This document shows, piece by piece, positions 24,170-30,812 of a DNA stretch of 34,627 nt; position 1 is the first letter of the stretch, and every line of letters begins with the position of its first letter. The DNA comes from Neoroseomonas eburnea (lineage in GTDB: Bacteria > Pseudomonadota > Alphaproteobacteria > Acetobacterales > Acetobacteraceae), in NCBI RefSeq assembly GCF_018129005.1, contig NZ_JAAEDL010000039.1, positions 1 through 34,627 of the forward strand. The letters run 5' to 3'. The notes under the pieces are model-generated. The model was not told the DNA's origin and made no database searches. It was given only the letters and a program-made list of their open reading frames with translations. The position numbers were made by a program, and so were the translations under genes.

Positions 24170-25236
24170 GTCCTGCCCCCGAGCGCCTCGGCCTTCTGGC
24201 GCACGAGGTCGGCGGGCAGCGCCGCGAAGGTGTGCTCGAACATGGTCGCCGGGTCCTGCGGTGGGGTGGCGAGGTAGGCCGCTTCCGCCGCCTCGACCTC
24301 GGCGCGGCAGGCTTCGAGCAGCGCCTCCTCCTGCTCGCGCGACCAGGCGCCGAGCGAGGTGAGGTAGTTGCGCAGCCGCGGCAGCGGTTCCTCGCGCCAA
24401 TGGCGGCTGACCTCGGCGTCGTCGCGGTAGCGGCGGGCGTCGTCGGCGGTGGTGTGATCGGACAGGCGGTAGGTGAGGGCCTCGATCAGCGTCGCGCCAC
24501 CGCCCGTGCGGGCGCGGGCGAGCGCCTCCTCCACCGCGTCGCGCACGGCGACGACGTCGTTGCCGTCCACCTGCAGCGCGGCGATGCCGGCGGCGATCGC
24601 CTTTTGCGCCAGCGTCTCCGCCGCGGTCTGCGCGCTGCGCGGCACCGAGATCGCCCACTGGTTGTTGTTGACGACGAAAACCGCGGGCAGCGCCCAGACG
24701 CCGGCGAAGACCAGCGCCTCCGCGACGTCCCCCTTCGATGTCGCGCCATCCCCGAAGACGCAGACGGCGGCGCGCGGCTCGCCGCGCAGGCGGAAGGCGA
24801 GCGCGACGCCGGCGGCGTGCGGCGCCTGGCCGCCGACCGGCACGCAAACGGGAAAGTCGTGCCGCGACGCGGCGAAGTCGCTGCCGCGCTCGTCCCCGCC
24901 CCAGTAGAGCAGCACCTCCCGCATCGTCACGCCGCGCCAGAGCTGCGCGCCCTGCTCGCGGAAGGAGGGCAGCAGCACGTCCTCCGGCCGCATCGCCGCG
25001 GCGAGGCCGACAACCACCGCCTCCTGCCCGAGGGAGGAGGCATAGGTGCCGAGCCGCCCGGTGCGCTGCAGCGCCACCGCCTTCTGGTCCAGCGCGCGGG
25101 TGCGCACCATGCCGCGGTACAGCTCCACCAGGACAGCCGGATCCCGCGCGAAGCCGGGCAGGTCGCCCAGCGGCACGCCATCCGGGCCGAGGAATCGGCG
25201 GCAGCGGATCTCGAAGCGGGCGACGACCGTGTCCAT
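24166..25236 (-). CDS. 2-oxo acid dehydrogenase E1 alpha subunit
   Basis: 356 residues from ATG 25234-25236. The thiamine-diphosphate motif runs from GDGATSKGD (162-170) to NNNQWAIS (190-197). Other conserved parts are YASSLGQEAVVVGLA, FREQGAQLWRG and RLSDHTTADDARRYR. The sequence follows the branched-chain/bacterial PdhA-BkdA1 type. It decarboxylates the 2-oxo acid and hands the acyl group to E2. It is 27 bp downstream of the UspA-like gene, so both are probably on one transcript. Confidence 0.95.
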   Translation of the reverse strand: MDTVVARFEIRCRRFLGPDGVPLGDLPGFARDPAVLVELYRGMVRTRALDQKAVALQRTGRLGTYASSLGQEAVVVGLAAAMRPEDVLLPSFREQGAQLWRGVTMREVLLYWGGDERGSDFAASRHDFPVCVPVGGQAPHAAGVALAFRLRGEPRAAVCVFGDGATSKGDVAEALVFAGVWALPAVFVVNNNQWAISVPRSAQTAAETLAQKAIAAGIAALQVDGNDVVAVRDAVEEALARARTGGGATLIEALTYRLSDHTTADDARRYRDDAEVSRHWREEPLPRLRNYLTSLGAWSREQEEALLEACRAEVEAAEAAYLATPPQDPATMFEHTFAALPADLVRQKAEALGGRT

Positions 25237-25263
25237 GCGAGCCCTCCCTGGCCCGCGGTGTCC

Positions 25264-26109
25264 TCAGTGCGACATCAGCACCGGCACCGTCATCTGCTTG
25301 AGCAGCGTGCGCGTCACGCCACCGAGGATGGTCTCGCGCAGGCGCGAATGGCCATAGGCGCCGACCACGAGGAGGTCGGCCGACAGTTCCGCCATGCGGT
25401 TCAGCAGCAGGTCGCCCGCGTCGATCTCGGGTGCAAGGGTGTGTTCCACCTCCACCTTCAGCCCGTGCCGCGCGAGATGCAGCGCGATGTCGGCGCCCGG
25501 TTCCTCGCCATGACCTTCCAGGCCGAGGCGCGGGTTGACCGCGGTGACGACGACGCTCGCCGCGCCGGCGAGCAGCGGCAGCGCGTCGTTCACCGCACGC
25601 GCCGATTCGCGGCTGGCGTTCCAGCCGACCACCACGCGCCGGCCGAGCGTCTCGAAAGTGCCGGCATAGGGAATGACGAGAACGGGCCGGCCCGATCCGA
25701 ACAACGTCGCCTCGACGATCGCCGAGGCCGAAGGCTGGCCGTCATCCGGATTCGCCTGGCCGAGCATCGCGAGGTCGGCATAGCGCGCGTGCAGCGCGAC
25801 GAGTTCCGGGGCCGCGCCTTCCACGCAGCGCCATTCGCCGGCAAGGTCGTCACGTCGCAGCGCCTCGCGGAACGCCGCCTCGACGCCGCTGGCCTCCTCC
25901 AACGCGTCGGTGCGCATGCGTTCCAGCAGGTCGGCGAGCACGGCGCCGCTGGCCGCATCGGCCGCCGCCATGATCGGCAGCATGACGTCCACGACATAGA
26001 GGCCGATCAGATGTGCCCGATGTCGCCGCGCGAGATCCACTGCGAGGCGGAGCCGTGACTTCGCCGCGTCGGTCCCATCGAGATGCACCAGGATACTCTT
26101 GAGCGCCAT
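25264..26109 (-). CDS. universal stress protein, tandem-domain UspA type
   Basis: 281 residues from ATG 26107-26109, behind AGGAGGAG. Two Usp domains: residues 1-145 (start MALKSILVHLDGT) and about 155-281 (RRVVVGWNASRES). The second has the ATP-binding loop VVGAYGHSRLRETILGGVTRTLL (G-x2-G-x9-G pattern), then VPVLMSH. Such proteins bind ATP and are often induced by low oxygen or energy stress. It is the first gene of the operon, 66 bp downstream of an FNR/FixK-type box. Confidence 0.92.
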   Translation of the reverse strand: MALKSILVHLDGTDAAKSRLRLAVDLARRHRAHLIGLYVVDVMLPIMAAADAASGAVLADLLERMRTDALEEASGVEAAFREALRRDDLAGEWRCVEGAAPELVALHARYADLAMLGQANPDDGQPSASAIVEATLFGSGRPVLVIPYAGTFETLGRRVVVGWNASRESARAVNDALPLLAGAASVVVTAVNPRLGLEGHGEEPGADIALHLARHGLKVEVEHTLAPEIDAGDLLLNRMAELSADLLVVGAYGHSRLRETILGGVTRTLLKQMTVPVLMSH

Positions 26110-26174
26110 GATCTCCTCCTGCGGGGCCGTCGCGGCAACGGCGGCGAAGCTTAGGCCCAAGCGCAGACCGAGAC

Positions 26175-26188
26175 TTGATCCGCGTCAA
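26175..26188 (-). promoter_or_regulatory. FNR/FixK/Dnr-type binding site upstream of the Usp-E1-E2-Lon operon
   Basis: TTGATCCGCGTCAA matches the CRP/FNR-family consensus TTGAY-N4-RTCAA at every defined position. Its centre is about 72 bp upstream of the UspA start codon. If it acts as a class II site at -41.5, transcription would start near 26140, and a -10-like CCTAAGCT lies at about 26148-26155. The spacing fits activation of the leftward operon. Confidence 0.65.
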
Positions 26189-26485
26189 TCTCGGCGCAAC
26201 CCCCGGGCGACGCCGCCGGCCGTTCCTGCGCGGCGGCGCTTCCTCGCGCCGCTACCGGCGTGGAGGAACGTGCCGCTTGGGCGGCTCGGACGCCATACCC
26301 CGCCCCTGGGAGGACGGCGCACCCGTCGCCGCCACGGCGGCGCCCTTCGCGGGGCCGGCTGCCCACCCGCTGCGCGACGCGGACATGAGGTGGACGGGAA
26401 AGCCCTGGTGGGCGACACCGATGCCACGCTGGCCGGAGTTCCGCTATCGCGCGCCTTGGCGACGAGCCGCAGCGACGAGAATGTG
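26189..26485. other. about 300 bp without a credible gene
   Basis: This lies between the FNR-type box and the ribosome-binding site of the rightward monophosphatase gene. Several frames are open on both strands, but all give Arg/Pro/Ala-rich translations with no ribosome-binding site or recognisable family. It probably holds the promoter of the rightward genes, though no convincing -35/-10 pair was seen. Confidence 0.45.
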
Positions 26486-26499
26486 AAGGGAGATTCACG

Positions 26500-27291
26500 A
26501 TGACCGACCTCGCCCGCCGCCGCGACAGCGCCGCCGCCATCGCCGTCGAGGCGGCCGCGCTCGCCGCGCATCTGCGGGCGGAAGGCGGCGGCGTCGCCAG
26601 CCTCAAGGGTGCGCAGGACTTCGTGACGGAGGCCGACGGCGCGACCGAGCGCTTCATCCGCGACCGCCTGGCGCGGGATTACCCGGGCGAGGCGGTCCTC
26701 GGCGAGGAGATGGGTGGCGCGCCCGACGAGGCCGGCCCGCTCTGGGTTCTCGATCCGATCGACGGCACTTCCAACTTCGCGCGAGGCGGTGACCGCTGGT
26801 GCGTCTCGATCGGCCTTGTGATGGATGGGCGCGCGGTCGCCGGCGCCATCGCCCGCCACGCGCCGGCGGAGGTTTTCGCGGCTGCGGAGGGCCAGGGCGC
26901 GACGCTGAACGGCGCGCCGATCCGGGCCGCGCCCACCACCGACATCGGCCGCGGCATCATCGAGGCAGGCTGGTCGCTGCGCCTGCCCATCGCGCGCTTC
27001 CACCGCCTGGCGCAGGCGATCACGGCCGCCGGGGCCGGGTTGCGCAGTGGCGGATCCGGAGCGCTCGGCCTGGCGGACGCGGCGGCAGGGCGGATCGACG
27101 CCTATCTGGAAGCCCACATCAATGCCTGGGACGCAGCGGCGGCGGTCGTCATCGCGCGCGAGGCAGGCTGCTGGACCAATCGCTTCGACAGCGGCGACTG
27201 GCTGGCGAGCGGCAATCCGGTGGGCGTCGGCGCGCCGGCGCTCGGCCCGGCGCTGGCCGCGCTGCTGGAGGCCTCGGCACAGCCGGCGTGA
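26500..27291 (+). CDS. inositol monophosphatase-family phosphatase
   Basis: 263 residues from ATG 26500, behind AAGGGAG. The Mg-dependent sugar phosphatase motifs are all there: FVTEADGATE (about 41-50), the metal ligand E in LGEEMGG (about 69), WVLDPIDGTSNF (82-93) and INAWDAAAAVVI (about 207-218). Members dephosphorylate inositol phosphate, histidinol phosphate, fructose bisphosphate or PAP; the exact substrate is not clear. It is first of three rightward genes, 58 bp before the FkbM gene, whose context suggests glycan or small-molecule modification. Confidence 0.9.
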   Translation: MTDLARRRDSAAAIAVEAAALAAHLRAEGGGVASLKGAQDFVTEADGATERFIRDRLARDYPGEAVLGEEMGGAPDEAGPLWVLDPIDGTSNFARGGDRWCVSIGLVMDGRAVAGAIARHAPAEVFAAAEGQGATLNGAPIRAAPTTDIGRGIIEAGWSLRLPIARFHRLAQAITAAGAGLRSGGSGALGLADAAAGRIDAYLEAHINAWDAAAAVVIAREAGCWTNRFDSGDWLASGNPVGVGAPALGPALAALLEASAQPA

Positions 27292-27349
27292 AGGAATGGG
27301 AAAGCCCCGGCTGCCAGACTGCGGCACCCGCTGCAGGAGGCAGCCGCCC

Positions 27350-28219
27350 ATGCCCGACCCCGCCGACCGTTCCTTCCGCGCCCTGACCGGCGGCGCCGCA
27401 CCGCGGGTGAAAGTGATCGACATCGGCGCCAACCCGATCGATGCCGACCCGCCCTATGCCGCGATGTTGCGGGCCGGCGACGCGGAGGTGGTTGGCTTCG
27501 AGCCGAACCGCGCCGCGCTCGCGGAGCTGGACCGGCGCAAGGGGCCGCTCGAACGCTACTTTCCCCATGCAGTCGGCGACGGCGCCCGGCACAGGCTGCA
27601 CATCTGCCAGGCGCCCGGCATGACCTCCCTGCTGGAGCCGGACCCGGAGGTGCTCGCGCTGTTCCACGGCTTTCCCGATTGGGGCCGCGTGCTGGCGACG
27701 GAGGAGGTGGGGACCGTCCGCCTCGATGACGTGGCCGAGACCGCTGGCGCCGATCTTCTGAAGCTCGACATCCAGGGCGCGGAGCTGATGGTGCTGCGGC
27801 ATGCCGAGGCACGGCTGCGCGATGCCGTCGTGATCCAGGCGGAGGTGGAGTTCCTGCCGCTCTACAAGGGCCAGCCGCTGTTCAGCGAAATGGAGATGTT
27901 CCTGCGCGCGCGCGGTTTCGCGCTGCATCGCTTCTTCCCGGAAGTCAGCCGCGCGGTGCGGCCGATGATGGTGAACAACGATCCCTATGCGGGACTCGGC
28001 CAGCTCGTCTGGGCGGATGCGGTGTTCATCCGCGACCTGACGCGGCTCGATGCGCTATCCGACCGGCAGCTCCTGGCCATGGCTGCGATCCTGCACGACG
28101 CCTATGGCGCCTTCGACATCGCCTTCCGCCTGGTGGCGGAACACGACCGCCGCAGCGGAGCATCGCACGCGGATGCCTATCTCGCCGGCTTGCAGAGGCC
28201 GCTGCCGCGCGCGGCCTGA
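27350..28219 (+). CDS. FkbM-family methyltransferase
   Basis: 289 residues from ATG 27350, with CAGGAGG upstream. The SAM-binding start is VKVIDIGANPIDADPP (20-35), then VVGFEPNRAAL. The FkbM block reads LLKLDIQGAELMVLRHAE (about 137-154) with the conserved Lys, Asp and Glu, then EVEFLPLYKGQPLF. Family members O-methylate sugars or polyketides, and many lie in surface-polysaccharide or glycan clusters. It lies between a monophosphatase-family gene and another methyltransferase and near GT41 glycosyltransferases, so glycan methylation is plausible but not shown. Confidence 0.88.
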   Translation: MPDPADRSFRALTGGAAPRVKVIDIGANPIDADPPYAAMLRAGDAEVVGFEPNRAALAELDRRKGPLERYFPHAVGDGARHRLHICQAPGMTSLLEPDPEVLALFHGFPDWGRVLATEEVGTVRLDDVAETAGADLLKLDIQGAELMVLRHAEARLRDAVVIQAEVEFLPLYKGQPLFSEMEMFLRARGFALHRFFPEVSRAVRPMMVNNDPYAGLGQLVWADAVFIRDLTRLDALSDRQLLAMAAILHDAYGAFDIAFRLVAEHDRRSGASHADAYLAGLQRPLPRAA

Positions 28220-28241
28220 CACCCCTTCCCGGAGGCAAAAC

Positions 28242-28829
28242 ATGGTCCTTCTCGCCGAGGCGCCGACCACGCAGCGCACCGTGCTGCATGTCGGGTGCGG
28301 TGCCGCCGATCCGCGCAAGCTGCCGGCCGCCTTCTTTCCCGTGGGCGAATGGCACGAGGTGCGGCTCGACATCGATCCCGCCGTGGCGCCGGACATCGAG
28401 GCCTCGATCACCGACATGGCGGTGGTGGAGAGCGCCTCGGTCGATGCGGTGTGGTCGGCGCATAACCTGGAGCATCTCTTTGCCCATGAGGTGCCGCTCG
28501 CCCTGGCGGAGTTCCGCCGCGTGCTGCGGCGAGGCGGCTTCGCGCTGATGACGGTTCCCGACCTGCAACGGGTGGCGGAGCTGGTGGCGCAGGACCGGCT
28601 GGTGGAGCCGGCCTATCTTTCCCCGGCGGGGCCGATCGCGCCGCTCGACATGCTGTATGGCCATGGCGGGGCGATCGCGGGAGGCAACGTCTTCATGGCG
28701 CACCATACGGGTTTCACCGCGCGTTCGCTCGAGGCCGCGCTGGTCGCCGCCGGCTTCGCGTTGGTGCGCGTGGTGCGTGACGAGCATTTCGCGCTGTGGG
28801 CGACCGCTTACGTCGCGCCTGGTGGCTAG
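28242..28829 (+). CDS. class I SAM-dependent methyltransferase (type 11-like)
   Basis: 195 residues from ATG 28242, behind GGAGG with 6-base spacing, 22 bp after the FkbM gene. Motif I is VLHVGCGAADPRKLP (14-28), motif II is around RLDIDP, and the typical 'HNLEHLFAHEVPLALAEFRRVLRRGG' region (quoted in parts: HNLEHLFAHEV, EFRRVLRRGG) precedes ALMTVPDLQ. Similar small proteins occur in polysaccharide and glycosyltransferase clusters, with unknown acceptors. It converges on the GT41 genes through a hairpin block. Confidence 0.82.
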   Translation: MVLLAEAPTTQRTVLHVGCGAADPRKLPAAFFPVGEWHEVRLDIDPAVAPDIEASITDMAVVESASVDAVWSAHNLEHLFAHEVPLALAEFRRVLRRGGFALMTVPDLQRVAELVAQDRLVEPAYLSPAGPIAPLDMLYGHGGAIAGGNVFMAHHTGFTARSLEAALVAAGFALVRVVRDEHFALWATAYVAPGG

Positions 28830-28851
28830 CTCGGTTGTTGCGAAGCGTGGA

Positions 28852-28874
28852 TTGAGGGGGCGTTGCCCCCTCAA
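28852..28874. terminator. hairpin, 10-bp stem, after the methyltransferase gene
   Basis: The arms TTGAGGGGGC and GCCCCCTCAA pair perfectly around a GTT loop, 22 bp after the stop at 28829. There is no T run. Confidence 0.55.
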
Positions 28875-28955
28875 GCTCCCCCAGCAGGGGACACGGTCCC
28901 CTGCACCCGCGAATACCAAAGTACCGGTTTCCAAAGGCCTTTCGGCCGATGGGTC

Positions 28956-28986
28956 CCCATTGCCGATGCATCGCATCGGCAATGGG
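28956..28986. terminator. hairpin, 14-bp stem, before the end of the GT41 gene
   Basis: A perfect 14-bp stem with a 3-base loop, partly extended by GGGT/ATCCC arms. It lies 56 bp beyond the stop of the leftward gene and can terminate transcription from that side. Confidence 0.5.
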
Positions 28987-29042
28987 ATCCCTGGCGGGGT
29001 GAGCCCGGGAAGGGCGGCGCCCCTCTCGGACTAGCCAGCCTC

Positions 29043-30809
29043 CTATGGCGTGACACGTATCCGTTCGTATGCGGCTTCCATGCGCGCGGCGAAGGCCGCG
29101 GCGTCACCGATGCTGCGCGCCCAGGCATCGCCAGCCAGCGCGGCGCGCTTGCGGGCATGGTAGGCGAAGTCCGTGGCATGGGCGACGGCGGCCTCGACAT
29201 AAGCCTCGAGCGTCTTGGCGATGCCGTCGGTGAGCCCCACCGCCGTCAACAGGCTCGCAGCCATGCGGGACGCGAAGGCGCGACCCGCCAGCGTCACGAT
29301 CGGCAGGCCCATGCGCAGCGCGTCGGAGGCGACGGTGCCGGCATTGTAGGGAAAGGTGTCGAGAAAGAGATCCGCGAGGCCGAGCCGCGCGAGGTACCGT
29401 TCCGGATCGCAGCGCGTGGCGAAGACGATGCGTTCCGATGCCACGCCCGCGGCAGCCGCCTGGGCGCGCAGATTGGCGATCCCGGTCGCGTTGTCCTGGG
29501 TCAGCCAGAGCACGGCGCGCGGCACACGGCGCAGGATCGCCATCCACGCGGCGAAGACCTCCGGCGTGATCTTGTAGAAGTTGTTGAAGCAGCAGAACAG
29601 GAAGGCGTCGTCCGGCAGGCCTTCCTCCGCACGCGTGATCGAGGGCAGGGATGGCGCCTGGCTGTCATTCGCCTGATAGAGCCCGCCGATCGGCAGCGGC
29701 CGCGGCGCGTAGTGGTGCGCCTGGTCCGACGGGATGACGATATCGTCGCAGATCAGCCAATCCAGTTCCGGGATCGGCACCGGTCCGACATAGCCGAGAT
29801 AGGTCGCCTGCACCGGCGCCGGCTTCCAGCGCAGAGCGCCGAGCCGTGCCCCGTGCGTCATGCCGTTGAGATCCACCAGGATGTCGATCTCGTCAGCCCG
29901 GATGCGGCGCGCGGCCTGCTCCTCGGAGAGATCACCGATCGGCACGTGGTGATCAAAGGCGGCGATGATCCGGCGGCGCAGCGCGCTGCCGTCCTCCCTG
30001 GTCGAGCAGTAGCCGAAGACCTCGAACCGATCGCGGTCGTGGCGCTCCAGCAGTTCCACGATCAGGAAGCCCATCGCGTGGCGGCAGAAATCGGAGGAGA
30101 GATAGCCGACGCGAATGCGGTCGTGCCGGTAGCCGCGCGCCGGTGCGAGGCGCTCCGGCGCCGACGGTATCTTGCGCGCGATCCAGGCCTCCCCGATCCT
30201 GCGCTGCAGCGCGGGATCGTCGGTCAGCGCCAGCGCGCCGAGCGGTCCGCCCTGCAGGGCGAGCGCTTCCTCGGAGAGGCCGGGGATGCCGTCGCCGTGC
30301 AGCGGCCACATGCAGCCCTTCTGCCGCAGATGCGTCCAGTGGTGGATGACATCCGGCTGCCGTGGGTCGATCAGCAGGCTGGCACGCAGCGCGCGCTCGG
30401 CCTCGGCGTAATCCTTGCGCGTTTCGAGCAGCCGGCCGCGGTGATTGAGCAGCGGGATGCGCGCCTCATCCGGTTGCAGCGCGCCTTGCCACAGCGCGAG
30501 TGCTTCCTCCGCGCGCCCTTCGGCTTCCAGCAGCAGGCCAAGATTCACCGAGGCCTGGTGCAGGTCAGGCTTCAGCAGCAGCGCTTGGCGATAGGCGACA
30601 GACGCCCCCTGCCGATCGCCGCCCTGGCCAAGGAGCACGCCAAGGTTGAACCAGGCGGCGAAGCGCTGCGGAGAGGTGGGGTTGACGCCAAGCCAGGCGC
30701 GATAGGCGGCGATACCCTCCGCCGGCGTAACCCTCTCCAGCCGCGGCAACAGCGCTTCCAGCGGCACACCCGCGAGGCTGCCCGCCATCGTAGCATCGAG
30801 CGGCGCCAC
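29043..30809 (-). CDS. TPR-GT41 glycosyltransferase (O-GlcNAc transferase/SPINDLY-like), paralogue 2
   Basis: 588 residues from GTG 30807-30809, 3 bp after the preceding paralogue. Tetratricopeptide repeats fill about residues 30-160 (WFNLGVLLGQGGDRQGASVAYRQALLLKP in parts: WFNLGVLLGQ, AYRQALLLKP). The GT41 catalytic region (about 230-580) has RVGYLSSDFCRHAMGFL with H244, ILVDLNGMTHGARLGAL, TYLGYVGPV, FNNFYKITP with the UDP-binding lysine K413, and DTFPYNAGTVASDAL. The last block departs from the GHTT form of human OGT. Family members transfer a sugar from a UDP-sugar to Ser/Thr (OGT) or Asn (HMW1C). It forms an operon with paralogue 1 and the upstream repeat protein. Confidence 0.9.
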   Translation of the reverse strand: MAPLDATMAGSLAGVPLEALLPRLERVTPAEGIAAYRAWLGVNPTSPQRFAAWFNLGVLLGQGGDRQGASVAYRQALLLKPDLHQASVNLGLLLEAEGRAEEALALWQGALQPDEARIPLLNHRGRLLETRKDYAEAERALRASLLIDPRQPDVIHHWTHLRQKGCMWPLHGDGIPGLSEEALALQGGPLGALALTDDPALQRRIGEAWIARKIPSAPERLAPARGYRHDRIRVGYLSSDFCRHAMGFLIVELLERHDRDRFEVFGYCSTREDGSALRRRIIAAFDHHVPIGDLSEEQAARRIRADEIDILVDLNGMTHGARLGALRWKPAPVQATYLGYVGPVPIPELDWLICDDIVIPSDQAHHYAPRPLPIGGLYQANDSQAPSLPSITRAEEGLPDDAFLFCCFNNFYKITPEVFAAWMAILRRVPRAVLWLTQDNATGIANLRAQAAAAGVASERIVFATRCDPERYLARLGLADLFLDTFPYNAGTVASDALRMGLPIVTLAGRAFASRMAASLLTAVGLTDGIAKTLEAYVEAAVAHATDFAYHARKRAALAGDAWARSIGDAAAFAARMEAAYERIRVTP

Positions 30810-30812
30810 GGC

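Larger units (their letters stand above)
28830..29042. repeat. block of strong hairpins between convergent genes (REP-like)
   Basis: At least three perfect stem-loops lie in 135 bp. TTGAGGGGGC-GTT-GCCCCCTCAA is at 28852-28874 and GCAGGGGAC-ACG-GTCCCCTGC at 28884-28904. A 14-bp stem with loop ATC is at 28956-28986 (left arm CCCATTGCCGATGC). The spacer 28905-28955 and the part 28987-29042 carry further GC-rich fragments. The style resembles intergenic hairpin repeats common in Acetobacteraceae genomes. It probably acts as a two-way terminator and may mark a rearrangement boundary. Confidence 0.65.

Noticed and set aside
26099..26503. Small plus-strand gene between the UspA gene and the monophosphatase gene
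   Set aside because: The translation is Arg/Pro-rich with no family likeness, and its start overlaps the UspA gene without a ribosome-binding site.
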